Below, piece by piece: positions 54,289 to 63,295 of a stretch of 64,000 bases of DNA. The notes beneath the pieces are model-generated. The model was not told where the DNA came from and did no database searches. It saw only the letters and a list, made by a program, of their open reading frames with translations. A program made the position numbers and the translations under genes. The DNA is taken from NCBI RefSeq assembly GCF_029853695.1, contig NZ_CP122537.1:2873501-2937500 (forward strand). Direction: 5' to 3'. Origin of the DNA: Jannaschia sp. GRR-S6-38. GTDB lineage: Bacteria > Pseudomonadota > Alphaproteobacteria > Rhodobacterales > Rhodobacteraceae. How positions within the stretch are numbered: position 1 is the stretch's first letter; the number at the start of each line of letters is the position of its first letter.

Positions 54289-55202
54289 GGCCCCGGCGTA
54301 GCCCTGCCGCGCAGCCTGTGCAATATCCGCCCGTCCAGCACCGCGAGCCCCAGGGCCAGCAGCGCGAAGCCCGCATAGACCGAGGGCGCGAGGGTCTCGC
54401 CGCGCAGACCCGCGCCCAGCAGGATCGCGACCGGCGCGACCAGCAGCGTCACCAGCATCAGGTTCCCGCTGCCCGCCATGGCGAGGACGCGGAAGTAGAG
54501 CAGGTAGGCCAGGGCCGTCGCCACGATCGAGACATAGCCGATGGCCGCCCAGGTCGCGGGGAGCGCGGGCAGGGCCGGGCCGTCGATCAGGAGCGCGGCG
54601 GGCACCATGACCAGGGTGGAGCCGGTCAGCATGCCCGCCGCCTGCACCTGCGGCGCGAGGCCCGCGAGCTGCTTGCGGGCCCAGACGCCGGCCAGCGCAT
54701 AGCTGACCGTGCCGCCGACGACCGCAAGCTGCGCCAGCGAGCGCAGGTCGAGCGCCAGGAGCTCGCGAAGCCCGATGGCGGTCGCGACGCCGAGGAAGCC
54801 CAGCGCCACGCCGATCGTCCGGCGGGGTGTCAGCCGCTCGTCGGCCAGGAAGATCGCCGCGGCGGCGACGCCGAAGATGGCCGTGCCGGCGTTCAGTATC
54901 GCCGTGAGCCCGGTCTCGATGAATTGCTGGCCCCAGGCCATTAGGCTGAAGGGGATGACGTTGTTGAGCAGGCCCATGACCAGAAGCGCGGCCCAGACTC
55001 GCGGGGTGCGGGGCAGGGAAAGGCCGCGGATCAGGACGAGCGCCCAGAGGACCAGCGCCGCCGGCGCCACGCGCCACGCGACGAGGGTCACGAAGGGCAA
55101 TTCGTCCAGCGCCACGCGGATCGACAGGAAGCTCGCGCCCCAGATCAGGGCGAGGAGCCCCATCTCGGCCCAGGCGCGCAGGGTCATGTCGCGGCTCGTC
55201 AT
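54285..55202 (-). CDS. DMT-family (EamA) transporter
   Basis: A 305-residue membrane protein with ten predicted helices in two EamA repeats. Typical segments are LALIWGASFLSIRVAL at the N-terminus and AAIGYVSIVATALAYLLYF in the second repeat. Such proteins export amino acids or other metabolites. The stop overlaps the ATPase start (ATGA), and metA follows, which weakly suggests a link to amino acid export. Confidence 0.9.
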   Translation of the reverse strand: MTSRDMTLRAWAEMGLLALIWGASFLSIRVALDELPFVTLVAWRVAPAALVLWALVLIRGLSLPRTPRVWAALLVMGLLNNVIPFSLMAWGQQFIETGLTAILNAGTAIFGVAAAAIFLADERLTPRRTIGVALGFLGVATAIGLRELLALDLRSLAQLAVVGGTVSYALAGVWARKQLAGLAPQVQAAGMLTGSTLVMVPAALLIDGPALPALPATWAAIGYVSIVATALAYLLYFRVLAMAGSGNLMLVTLLVAPVAILLGAGLRGETLAPSVYAGFALLALGLAVLDGRILHRLRGRATPGP

Positions 55203-55263
55203 CGCGCCGGTCTAGCCGCGCCCGCCCCGCCCCGCGACCCGGAAGATGCGGAAGCCGCAACCG

Positions 55264-55293
55264 AAAACGCCCCGCCGGTGAGGGCGGGGCGTT
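55264..55293 (-). terminator. Terminator of the FadL-type porin gene
   Basis: AACGCCCCGCC (55266-55276) pairs with GGCGGGGCGTT (55283-55293), and the minus-strand transcript continues TTTTC. It lies 21 bases past the porin stop. Confidence 0.8.
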
Positions 55294-55313
55294 CCGTCGC
55301 GATCCGGGAGGGA

Positions 55314-56510
55314 TCAGAACTTGTAGGCGACCTTGAAGCCGACACCGACGACGCTGTTGTCGCTAAAGAGCGCGACAGGGTTTCCGCCGACGCCGGCGAA
55401 GGCATCGCCCACCTCGGTATAGTTGATGCCGCCGGAGACAGCGAGATTGCCGCGGTCGTAGCGGGCGCCAAGGTTCACGCCGATCTGGCCGTCGGTCGGT
55501 CCGAGCGGCGAGACGGTCGCGCTGCCGTTGTCCTTCTCGTAGGTCACCGAGGCGAGCCCGACGAACTCGTCCGAGAAGCGACGGGCCACGCCGACACTCC
55601 AACGGTAGACGTCGTCGATATTCGCGAGGTCCGCGTTCAGGTTCTGCGGCACGACATCGAAGTCGCCCCACTCGGTCCAGCGCAGCGAAGCGAGGACCAG
55701 CGTTTTCGGATTGATGCCGGTCTGGAAGTCGATGTTGATGGATTGCGGAGTCTGGAAGGAGTACTGGCCAGCCAGGGGCGCGCCGTCTCCGAGGGCCGCC
55801 ACACTGAAGCGCTCGACCGAGTCGCCGCTGTGGGTCACCTTGGAGTTGTAGGTCACGGCGAGCCGAAGCGCGATCTCGGGGATTTCGTACGCCGCACCGA
55901 TCACGAGACCGGCACCCCAGCTCTCGTCAATCTGCACGTCGTAGCCGGTGAACCCAGCGCCGTTCGGCGTGAGAAGGTCGGCCGCGTTCGGGCCGGCCGT
56001 GCCGATGCCACGGCCCTCGAGCGCCGTCCCGATCGCCTGTGCGTAAGCCTGTCCGTTCAAGGCGACCTCGCCACCGGCACGCTGCACGCGAACGCCACCG
56101 TAGGCGCTGACGCGGTCGGAGAACTGGTACTTGCCGAGGACGGTCACGGCTTCTGCTCCGAGATCGGCCTTGGTGCCGCCCAGAAGGGACGTCTGGGGCG
56201 TAGCGTTGTAGAAGATGTCGGCGCCGAAGGGCTGATCGACGATCACCGCGTAGCTGACACGGTCGTTGATCTCGTTGGCGAAGCTCAGGCTCACCTGGCT
56301 GTAGCTGTTGCCAACATCATAGGTTGCGCCGGTCGGCGCGGCCGTGTCCGAGCCGGTAACACTGGGATTCACCCAGCTCAACGTTGCGGCCCCGGTGTCC
56401 GGCGCGTCGAACAGCGCCAGGATGCTCTGCCCCGACCGATCCAGACCACCGGCCTGCGCGGATGCGGTGGCGGCGATCGTCGCGGCGGCGGCGAGTGCGA
56501 AACGATTCAT
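55314..56510 (-). CDS. FadL/OmpP1/TodX-type outer membrane transporter
   Basis: A 398-residue outer membrane beta-barrel protein: signal peptide (MNRFALAAAATIAATASAQA), then GLDRSGQSILALFDAPDTG in the place of the FadL N-terminal hatch, alternating beta-strand sequence, and a C-terminal aromatic GVGFKVAYKF for BAM insertion. FadL proteins pass long-chain fatty acids or hydrophobic compounds. Base use is slightly less GC-biased than its neighbours, as is common for surface proteins. The ATG follows AGAGGGAC. Confidence 0.9.
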   Translation of the reverse strand: MNRFALAAAATIAATASAQAGGLDRSGQSILALFDAPDTGAATLSWVNPSVTGSDTAAPTGATYDVGNSYSQVSLSFANEINDRVSYAVIVDQPFGADIFYNATPQTSLLGGTKADLGAEAVTVLGKYQFSDRVSAYGGVRVQRAGGEVALNGQAYAQAIGTALEGRGIGTAGPNAADLLTPNGAGFTGYDVQIDESWGAGLVIGAAYEIPEIALRLAVTYNSKVTHSGDSVERFSVAALGDGAPLAGQYSFQTPQSINIDFQTGINPKTLVLASLRWTEWGDFDVVPQNLNADLANIDDVYRWSVGVARRFSDEFVGLASVTYEKDNGSATVSPLGPTDGQIGVNLGARYDRGNLAVSGGINYTEVGDAFAGVGGNPVALFSDNSVVGVGFKVAYKF

Positions 56511-56719
56511 GTCTGTCCCTCTTCCCTGAAACGGACCGCGGCGGCTCTGCGCGCCCGGCCCGGCCGGCACCCCCCTCCGGGCGCATACGGCAACTGGGCG
56601 GCAGCCATGAATTATGAAAAATCGCAAATCAAATCGGACCCTACGTCACGAACTGAATCGATCTTTCCGAGCGATCCCGCGTTGCGCGACGGCAACAATC
56701 TTGCGGCTTGGTAAGCCGC
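56511..56719. other. Intergenic region upstream of the FadL-type gene, with an AT-rich block
   Basis: A 209-base gap. The part 56605-56655 is markedly AT-rich compared with the surroundings and includes TATGAAAAATCGCAAATCAA; on the minus strand it holds CATAAT (possible -10). It is the likely control region of the porin gene, but I cannot pair it with a convincing -35. Confidence 0.4.
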
Positions 56720-57607
56720 CTACGACCGGTCGGCGATGCGCAGATTCGCCCATGCGGCGACGAAGACCACCGCACCCCCGAGCAGGACGAGGGGGTCGAG
56801 GGGCTCGGCGTAGAAGGCCGCGCCGATCACGGCGACGATGGGAAGGCGGGCGAAATCGACGGGCATGATCGTCGAGGCCGGCGCGAGGCGCAGGGCGTTC
56901 GTCAGGCAGAAATGCGCGGTGAGCCCGGCGATGCCGATCAGCACCGTCCAAGGCAGGGCGGCGGCGTCGGGCAGCGCGATATCCCCGTCGAAGCCCGCGC
57001 AGATCAACCCGAAGACCAGTTGCAGCAAGGTCAGCCAGAACAGGATGCCGGTCACCGTTTGCGAGCGGGTCAGGCGCCGCGTCAGGAGGTTCGTGACCGC
57101 GAAGGCCAGCGCGGCGAGACCGGCCCAGATCAGGCCGGGATGCACGCTGCCGTCGAAGGGCCGCGCGACCAGCAGCACGCCGCCGAAGCCGATGGCCGCG
57201 ACGAGGTATTGCGCCGTGCGCACCCGTTCGCCCAGCAGGAGCGGCGCCAGCAGGAGCACCCAGAGCGGCGAGGTAAATTCCAGCGCGAAGACCTGCGCCA
57301 GCGGGACCATCGTGATCGCGAGGAACCACAGGTTCTGGCCCGTGAAATGCGCGATGTTGCGACCGATCTGCAGCGGCAGGTCGCGCGTCGTCACGGTCCG
57401 GATCGACCCCGTCAGCGTCGCGAGCGACAGCACGACGATTACGCCCACGACCGAGCGGTAGAGCATGATCTCGAACGTATCGAGCTGCAGGGAGACGGCG
57501 CGGCCCGCGACGGCCATCGAGGTGAAGGACGCGATCGAGCCCAGCATCCACAGGCAGGCGCGCAGCGTGTCCGCCCGCGAGGGCGCCTGGGCGGCGGCGA
57601 CGCTCAA
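56720..57607 (-). CDS. DMT-family (EamA) transporter
   Basis: A 295-residue ten-helix membrane protein with two EamA repeats; FTSPLWVLLLAPLLLGERV and VDFARLPIVAVIGAAFYAEP are typical conserved parts. It is not closely similar to the EamA protein at 54.3 kb. It is 3 bases downstream of ccmE on the same strand and probably in one transcript with ccmE and murI. Substrate unknown. Confidence 0.9.
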   Translation of the reverse strand: MSVAAAQAPSRADTLRACLWMLGSIASFTSMAVAGRAVSLQLDTFEIMLYRSVVGVIVVLSLATLTGSIRTVTTRDLPLQIGRNIAHFTGQNLWFLAITMVPLAQVFALEFTSPLWVLLLAPLLLGERVRTAQYLVAAIGFGGVLLVARPFDGSVHPGLIWAGLAALAFAVTNLLTRRLTRSQTVTGILFWLTLLQLVFGLICAGFDGDIALPDAAALPWTVLIGIAGLTAHFCLTNALRLAPASTIMPVDFARLPIVAVIGAAFYAEPLDPLVLLGGAVVFVAAWANLRIADRS

Positions 57608-57610
57608 GGC

Positions 57611-58054
57611 TCAGCCGTCGCTATCGCGGTAGACACCCTGTTCCTTCAGCGCGTCGATGACCTCCTTTGGCATATAGGTCTCGTCGTGGCGGGCGAGGAT
57701 CTCGGTCGCGACGAAGGTGCCGTCGACATAGCTGCCCGTTCCGACCATGCCTTCGCCCTCTCCGAAGAGATCGGGCAGCACGCCGTCATAGGTCACCGGC
57801 ACGGAGGCCCCGCCATCGGTGACGGAGAAGCTGATCAGCGTCCCCTCGCCGCGGATCAGCGTGCCGTCTTCGACCAGCCCGCCGATGCGGAACACCTCGC
57901 TGGGCGGGGGCGGCGCTTCGGCGATCTGCGAGGGGGAGCGGAAGAAGTTGATCCCGTCCTTAAAGCCGTAGCCGATCAGGGCGGCGGACCCGGCCAGCGC
58001 GACGGCGGCGATGGCGATGATCTGGATCCGGCGGGTCTTCTTGAGAGAGCGCAT
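57611..58054 (-). CDS. ccmE: Cytochrome c maturation heme chaperone CcmE
   Basis: A 147-residue membrane-anchored periplasmic protein that carries heme covalently for transfer to CcmF. After a basic start and one helix (about 10-30) comes an OB-fold (FRIGGLVEDGT, SFSVTDGG, VTYDGVLPDLF) and the heme-binding HDETY in LARHDETYMPKEV (His and Tyr ligands). It overlaps the murI stop by one base (TGATG). ccmF itself starts at 63847. Confidence 0.96.
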   Translation of the reverse strand: MRSLKKTRRIQIIAIAAVALAGSAALIGYGFKDGINFFRSPSQIAEAPPPPSEVFRIGGLVEDGTLIRGEGTLISFSVTDGGASVPVTYDGVLPDLFGEGEGMVGTGSYVDGTFVATEILARHDETYMPKEVIDALKEQGVYRDSDG

Positions 58055-58866
58055 CAGGCGGCCTCGAATTGCAGGGGGCGACGCAGGAATTGCGTGGCGC
58101 GCGCCGAGACGCGCTCCGGGTCGCCGGTGGTGAACATGCGGTTTTGCCCGCCCTCCGACATGGCCGGGCGGCGGGCGAGGTAGTCGGCGAGGCTCTCGGC
58201 GACGATATCGGCCTGGCTGAACACTTTCACGCCGGGCCCGAGGGCCTTCTGGAAGGCCTCCTGCACCAGCGGGTAATGCGTGCAGCCGAGGATCGCGGCA
58301 TCGGGCTGAGGCATCTTGCGCTGCAGCGCGTCGACATGGGAGCGGACCAGCGCCTCGGCCAGGATCATGTCGCCATCCTCGATCGCGTCGACCACGCCCC
58401 CGCAGGCTTGCGCCTCGACATCGACGCCGATGGCGCGGAAGGCCAATTCGCGCTGGAAGGCGCGGGAGGCGACGGTGGCGGGCGTGGCGAAGAGCGCGAC
58501 CTGGCTGACGGCAACCTCGCGCGGGGGAGAGTTGTCGCCCCAGTTCCGCTCGGTCAGGGCTTCGATCAGGGGCACGAAGACCCCAAGGACGCGCTTGCCG
58601 TCGGGAACGCCCGCCTCCTGCATCCGGCGCAGCGCGGCGGCGGAGGCGGTGTTGCAGGCGAGCACGACCAGATCGCAGCCCTTCTTGAACCAGAGATCCT
58701 CGACGGCGTCGCGGGTCAGGCCGTGGATATCCTCGCTGGTGCGCACGCCGTAGGGCGCATGGGCGCTGTCGGCGAAATAGGTCACCGGCAGGTCGGGCAG
58801 GCGGCGCGTGACCGCGTCCCACACCGTCAGGCCGCCCAATCCGCTATCGAAGATGCCGACGCTCAT
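58054..58866 (-). CDS. murI: Glutamate racemase
   Basis: A 270-residue cofactor-free racemase giving D-glutamate for peptidoglycan. Catalytic cysteines are Cys71 in LACNTAS and Cys195 in [18 protein letters not shown] opens the protein. The ATG has CGGAGGGCG upstream. The gene begins a murI-ccmE-EamA run. Confidence 0.97.
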   Translation of the reverse strand: MSVGIFDSGLGGLTVWDAVTRRLPDLPVTYFADSAHAPYGVRTSEDIHGLTRDAVEDLWFKKGCDLVVLACNTASAAALRRMQEAGVPDGKRVLGVFVPLIEALTERNWGDNSPPREVAVSQVALFATPATVASRAFQRELAFRAIGVDVEAQACGGVVDAIEDGDMILAEALVRSHVDALQRKMPQPDAAILGCTHYPLVQEAFQKALGPGVKVFSQADIVAESLADYLARRPAMSEGGQNRMFTTGDPERVSARATQFLRRPLQFEAA

Positions 58867-59121
58867 TCGCGCCCTCCGTGGCTTGGCATTCGTCACATAA
58901 GGGCGCGGGGGCACGGCGTCCATCGGTCGGGTCGCGAAAGGCCGGCGCGGACGTCGCGCGGCGGGGCGGCGCGGAGGTGGAGGGCGTCGTATCTGGGGCG
59001 GGAAATCGCGGTTGGCCCGGATCGGCGGGACGAGCTTGGCCATCGGCCGATACGGATCCGAGGGAGGGGTCGCGGTCGCGGGCGAGGTCTCGGCCAGGGC
59101 GCTCGGGCGCGCACCGGCAAG
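58867..59121. other. Gene-free stretch between murI and the acpP terminator
   Basis: Open frames here are short and compositionally extreme (Pro/Arg-rich) and have no ribosome sites, so I see no gene. It must hold the murI promoter, which I cannot place. Confidence 0.6.
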
Positions 59122-59147
59122 AAAAAAGGCGCCCGTCGGGGCGCCTT
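59122..59147 (-). terminator. Terminator of acpP
   Basis: AAGGCGCCC (59126-59134) pairs with GGGCGCCTT (59139-59147); on the minus strand a run of six T follows. It lies 26 bases past the acpP stop. Confidence 0.88.
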
Positions 59148-59172
59148 CACTGCATGGGTTCGAGCGGATCGC

Positions 59173-59409
59173 TCAGGTGTTGGCCTTGATGAAGGTCACC
59201 GCGTCGCCGAACGTCTGGATGGACTCGGCGGCGTCGTCGGGGATCTCGATCCCGAATTCTTCCTCGAAGGCCATGACCAGCTCGACCGTGTCGAGCGAAT
59301 CAGCGCCCAGATCATCGATGAAGGAGGCGTTCTCGGTCACCTTCTCTTCTTCGACGCCCAGATGTTCCACGACTTTCTTGCGGACGCGCTCCTCGACGTT
59401 GTCGCTCAT
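59173..59409 (-). CDS. acpP: Acyl carrier protein
   Basis: A 78-residue acidic four-helix protein that carries fatty-acyl chains on 4'-phosphopantetheine attached to Ser38 in [19 protein letters not shown]. Length and sequence are canonical. It has its own promoter and terminator, so it can be expressed above the fabD-fabG genes upstream. Confidence 0.98.
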   Translation of the reverse strand: MSDNVEERVRKKVVEHLGVEEEKVTENASFIDDLGADSLDTVELVMAFEEEFGIEIPDDAAESIQTFGDAVTFIKANT

Positions 59410-59529
59410 GTCTCTACCTCGTTTCGTCGTCCCGTTCGGGGACATATTTGCATGTGAAAACCCCATGCCGGGTTGCCCGAGCGGGTCAGGCCCCGGGGCG
59501 CCCGAAGGCCCCCCGCGCGATGTGCAGCG

Positions 59530-59557
59530 CCTATATCATGGGGTGCGGCGATGGCAA
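59530..59557 (-). promoter_or_regulatory. Promoter of acpP
   Basis: On the minus strand TTGCCA (59557-59552) and TATAGG (59535-59530) are 16 bases apart, just after the fabG stop and about 120 bases before the acpP start. The resulting long 5' leader contains a GC-rich hairpin-forming stretch (about 59490-59516). Confidence 0.55.
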
Positions 59558-59576
59558 ATCCTTTGTCCTTGGCGGC

Positions 59577-60314
59577 TCAGAGCATGGCCATGCCGCCATT
59601 GACGTGCAGGACCGTGCCGGTGACGTATGCGGCTTCCGGGCTGGCGAGGTAGAGCGTCGCCGCCGCGATCTCCTCGGGTGTGCCCATGCGGCCGGTCGGG
59701 ATCTGGGCGTCGATCTTGGCCTTCTGCTCGTCGTTGAGCTTGTCCGTCATCGCGGTGGCGATGAAGCCCGGGGCGACGGCGTTCACCGTGATCCCCCGCG
59801 ACGCGACCTCGTAGGCCAGCGACTTGGCCATGCCGACCATGCCGGCCTTGGAGGCGGCGTAGTTGGCCTGGCCCGGATTGCCGGTCGCGCCGACGATCGA
59901 GGAGATGTTCACGATGCGGCCCCAGCGGGCCTTCATCATGCCGCGCATCACGCCCTTCGAGAGCTTGAAGGCCGCGGTCAGGTTCACGTCTAAGACCGAC
60001 TGCCATTCCTCGTCCGACATCCGCATGAACAGGTTGTCGCGCGTGATGCCGGCATTGTTGATCAGGATGTCGACCGCGCCCATTGCCTCCGTGGCCTGCT
60101 TTGGCAGGGCGGCGACGGCCTCCGGGTCGGAGAGGTTGCAGGGCAGGACATGGGCGCGATCGCCCAGTTCGGCGGCGAGGTCCTGCAGCGGCGCTTCGCG
60201 GGTGCCGGAGAGACCGACGGTCGCGCCGGCCTCGTGCAGCGCGCGCGCGATGGCCGCGCCGATGCCCCCCGACGCGCCGGTGACGAGTGCGCTTTTTCCC
60301 GTGAGATCGAACAT
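59577..60314 (-). CDS. fabG: 3-oxoacyl-[acyl-carrier-protein] reductase
   Basis: A 245-residue short-chain dehydrogenase reducing 3-oxoacyl-ACP with NADPH in fatty acid elongation. TGASGGIG forms the nucleotide site; catalytic Ser139, Tyr152 and Lys156 (NYAASKAG) are present, with NNAGITRDNLFMRM. It lies 13 bases after fabD and upstream of acpP in the standard order. Confidence 0.98.
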   Translation of the reverse strand: MFDLTGKSALVTGASGGIGAAIARALHEAGATVGLSGTREAPLQDLAAELGDRAHVLPCNLSDPEAVAALPKQATEAMGAVDILINNAGITRDNLFMRMSDEEWQSVLDVNLTAAFKLSKGVMRGMMKARWGRIVNISSIVGATGNPGQANYAASKAGMVGMAKSLAYEVASRGITVNAVAPGFIATAMTDKLNDEQKAKIDAQIPTGRMGTPEEIAAATLYLASPEAAYVTGTVLHVNGGMAML

Positions 60315-60327
60315 TTGCGAGCCTTCC

Positions 60328-61266
60328 TTAAAGCGATTGCGCCGCCTCGGCCACCTCGGCGGGCAGGCCGATGGCGCGCGTGGCGAGGGACTTGTCGATG
60401 CGGCGGATCATGCCCGACAGGGCCTTGCCCGCGCCGATTTCCCAGATCTCGGTCACGCCCTCGTCGGCCATGCGCAGGACGCTCTCGCGCCAGCGCACGG
60501 CGCCGCAGACCTGGTCGACCAGCAGGGTCCGGATGTCGCGCGCGTCGTAGACCGGCGCGGCGGTCACGTTCGCGATGACGGGCAGGACGGGGTCTTCGAT
60601 ATGCACGTCGTCCAGCGCCTCGGCCATCGCGCGCGCCGCGGGTTCCATCAGCTTGCAGTGAAACGGGGCGGAGACGGGCAGCAGCATGGCCCGCTTGGCG
60701 CCGTGGTCCTTGGCGATGGGCAGCGCCCGCTCGACCGCGTCCCTGTGGCCCGAGATCACGACCTGCGTGGGATCGTTGTCGTTGGCCGCCTCGCAGACCT
60801 GTCCCTGGGCGGCCTCGCGCGCGATCTTGCGCGCCTCCTCGAGGCCCAGGCCCAGAAGCGCCGCCATGGCGCCTTCGCCCACGGGGACGGCCGACTGCAT
60901 CGCCTCGCCCCTCGTGCGCAGCAGCCGGGCCGCGTCGCCGAGGTCCAGTGCGCCGGCGGCGACGAGCGCGGAATATTCGCCCAGCGAGTGCCCGGCCACG
61001 AAGGCGGCGTGGTCCTTGACCGAGACGCGCTCGGCCTCCAGCGCGCGCAGCGCGGCGATGGAGGTCGCCATCAGCGCGGGTTGCGCGTTGCGGGTCAGCG
61101 TGAGCGTGTCGGCGTCGCCGTTCCAGATCAGCCCCGACAGATCCTCGCCCAGCGCGGTGTCGACGGCGTCGAACACGTCGCGCGCGGCGGGATAGGCATC
61201 GGCCAGCTCCCGCCCCATGCCGATGGTCTGGGCCCCCTGGCCCGGAAAGACGAATGCGCGGGTCAT
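60328..61266 (-). CDS. fabD: Malonyl-CoA:ACP transacylase
   Basis: A 312-residue acyltransferase loading malonyl onto ACP. Motifs: FVFPGQGAQTIGMG, the nucleophile Ser94 in AGHSLGEYSAL, VSAPFHCKLM with the catalytic His, and EIGAGKALSGM. The ATG at 61266 opens MTRAFVFPGQ. First gene of fabD-fabG-acpP. Confidence 0.98.
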   Translation of the reverse strand: MTRAFVFPGQGAQTIGMGRELADAYPAARDVFDAVDTALGEDLSGLIWNGDADTLTLTRNAQPALMATSIAALRALEAERVSVKDHAAFVAGHSLGEYSALVAAGALDLGDAARLLRTRGEAMQSAVPVGEGAMAALLGLGLEEARKIAREAAQGQVCEAANDNDPTQVVISGHRDAVERALPIAKDHGAKRAMLLPVSAPFHCKLMEPAARAMAEALDDVHIEDPVLPVIANVTAAPVYDARDIRTLLVDQVCGAVRWRESVLRMADEGVTEIWEIGAGKALSGMIRRIDKSLATRAIGLPAEVAEAAQSL

Positions 61267-61408
61267 GCGGGCCTCCCTCGAACTCCGTGTGGGCCGGTCT
61301 AGCGGCGGTGGCGGGTGCTGTGAACCCTGCACGGCGTCTGTGCGCGGGCGCGCTTTCCAACCGCGCGCGGCGGGATAAGACAGGGGCAACCCCCACGGAG
61401 GCCCCGAG

Positions 61409-62620
61409 ATGACCGCAACGCACAGCGCCGCAACGAATACCGAAGCCACTTATGGCTGGGTCGAGCGCGCCTTTCACTGGGCGATCGCGATCGGCATCGT
61501 GCTGGCCGTCGCACTGGGCAAGCTGGCCCATGACGCGCCGTTCGCGACGGATGCGGAATTGGCGCGGAAGGCCTGGCTCTTCAGCTTCCACAAGACGGTG
61601 GGCGTCACGATCTTCTTCGTCGCGCTGGCCCGGATCGGCTGGGCGTTGGCTCAGCCGCGCCCCCGCCCGATGCATCCCAAGCGGCGGGCCGAGACGCTGC
61701 TGGCCGCGACCGTGCACTGGTTGCTGTACGGGTCGCTACTGCTGGTCCCGGCGCTGGGCTGGGCGGAACATGCCGCAACCACGGGCTTTGCGCCGATCTG
61801 GTGGCCCTTCGGGCAGGGCCTGCCCTTCGTGCCGGTCGATCCGGAGCTGGCCAAGACCTTGGCGACGCTGCACACGACCTTCGTCAAGGTGCTGGTCGCG
61901 GCGGTTCTGTTGCATGTCGTTGGGGCGTTGAAGCACGTCTTCGTCGATCGCGACCTGACGCTGGCGCGGATGTGGCGCGGGGCCGATCCCGGGCCGCTGC
62001 CCGCGTCGGGGCGGCACGTCCTTCCGCTCGTCGCGGCGCTGGGCGTCTGGGGCGCGACGCTCGCGGTCGGCCTGGCGCTCGTGCCCGCGGGTGCCCCGGC
62101 GGCGCCGCAGATCGCGGCCGAGACCACGGCCCGGGCGAACTGGACCGTCGAGGAGGGAACGCTTTCGATCACCGTGACGCAGATGGGCGCACCGGTGACG
62201 GGGCGCTTCGCGGACTGGCAGGCGGCGATCGATTTCGACGAGACGCCGCGGGCCGACGGCACGCTGGGGACGGTCGAGGCGGTGATCGGGACGGGGTCGC
62301 TAACGCTCGGATCGGTCACGACCCAGGCCACGGGGCCGGAGTTCCTGGACGCCGCGGGGTTCCCGACCGCTCGCTTCGACGCCGTGATCCGGGCCGAGGG
62401 GGACGGCTATGTGGCCGATGGAACTTTCGGATTGCGTGGCGTGGAGATCCCGCTGGTCCTGCCCTTCACGCTGCAGATCGACGGCGACCGCGCGACGATG
62501 GCGGGCCAGGTCGCGCTGGATCGGCGCGATTTCGGGATGGGCGCGGCCTATCCGGACGAGACGAATGTGGGTTTCGGCGTCACGATCGATGTCGCGCTGA
62601 TCGCGCTGCGCGACGGGTAA
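61409..62620 (+). CDS. Cytochrome b561 fused to a YceI domain
   Basis: A 403-residue protein. The N-terminal half (about 15-215) is a four-helix di-heme cytochrome b561 with histidines in ERAFHWAIAIG, FSFHKTVGV, TVHWLLYGS and LLHVVGALKHVF. After a fifth hydrophobic segment the C-terminal half (about 235-403) is a YceI-like lipid-binding barrel (RANWTVEEGTLSITVTQMG, RFDAVIRAEGDGYVADGTF). This would couple quinone/isoprenoid binding to electron transfer in the inner membrane; that role is inferred. Confidence 0.92.
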   Translation: MTATHSAATNTEATYGWVERAFHWAIAIGIVLAVALGKLAHDAPFATDAELARKAWLFSFHKTVGVTIFFVALARIGWALAQPRPRPMHPKRRAETLLAATVHWLLYGSLLLVPALGWAEHAATTGFAPIWWPFGQGLPFVPVDPELAKTLATLHTTFVKVLVAAVLLHVVGALKHVFVDRDLTLARMWRGADPGPLPASGRHVLPLVAALGVWGATLAVGLALVPAGAPAAPQIAAETTARANWTVEEGTLSITVTQMGAPVTGRFADWQAAIDFDETPRADGTLGTVEAVIGTGSLTLGSVTTQATGPEFLDAAGFPTARFDAVIRAEGDGYVADGTFGLRGVEIPLVLPFTLQIDGDRATMAGQVALDRRDFGMGAAYPDETNVGFGVTIDVALIALRDG

Positions 62621-62683
62621 TCCCCGCTTAACCGTTCGACCAAACCCTCCCGGGCTCGCAGCAACAGCACGGGAGGGGCCCAT

Positions 62684-63295
62684 ATGCCCTCGGTTCGATC
62701 CATCGCGGAAGAGATCGTCGCGCGAGAAGGCGGATACGTGAACGATCCCGACGACCCCGGCGGTGCCACCAAGCACGGGGTGACCATTCACACGATGCGC
62801 CGGCTCGGCCTCGATCTCGACGGGGATGGCGTCGTCGGTGTGTCCGACGTCCGGCGGATCACGAAGGACCAGGCGGTCGAGATCTTCGTCGATCACTATT
62901 TCCGCCGCGTGCGGATCGAGCAGCTGCCCGAGGCGCTGCATGCCACGGTCTTCGACATGTACGTGAACGCGGGCGCGAATGCCGTGCGAATCCTGCAGCG
63001 CATGCTGGGCCGCATGGGCCACGCGGTCGCGGTGGACGGCCGGATCGGCCCGAAGACCGCGCGGGCGGCACGGGCGGCGGCCGCGGACGCGCCCGGACAT
63101 ATCGCCGACGCCTACGGGATCGCCCGGCGCAACTATTACTACGACCTGGCCGACCGGCGGCCCTCGTCGCGCAAATACGCGCGGCGGCGGGACGGCGGAA
63201 AGGGCGGGTGGATTACGCGGGCCGAGGAATTCCTCGCGCCGCGGTTCCACCTAAGCGACGTAGAGCACCGCGAAAGGACGAAGACATGGGGATGA
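62684..63295 (+). CDS. GTA-type endolysin (glycoside hydrolase 108 N-acetylmuramidase)
   Basis: A 203-residue murein hydrolase. The GH108 signature is VAREGGYVNDPDDPGGATKH (catalytic Glu about residue 15), with YVNAGANAVRILQRML and a C-terminal peptidoglycan-binding part (VDGRIGPKTARAARAAAA). No signal peptide is present, so it needs a holin, and one follows with a 10-base overlap. The pair corresponds to the lysis genes (rcc00555/rcc00556) of the Rhodobacter gene transfer agent, which lie apart from the GTA structural cluster. Confidence 0.92.
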   Translation: MPSVRSIAEEIVAREGGYVNDPDDPGGATKHGVTIHTMRRLGLDLDGDGVVGVSDVRRITKDQAVEIFVDHYFRRVRIEQLPEALHATVFDMYVNAGANAVRILQRMLGRMGHAVAVDGRIGPKTARAARAAAADAPGHIADAYGIARRNYYYDLADRRPSSRKYARRRDGGKGGWITRAEEFLAPRFHLSDVEHRERTKTWG

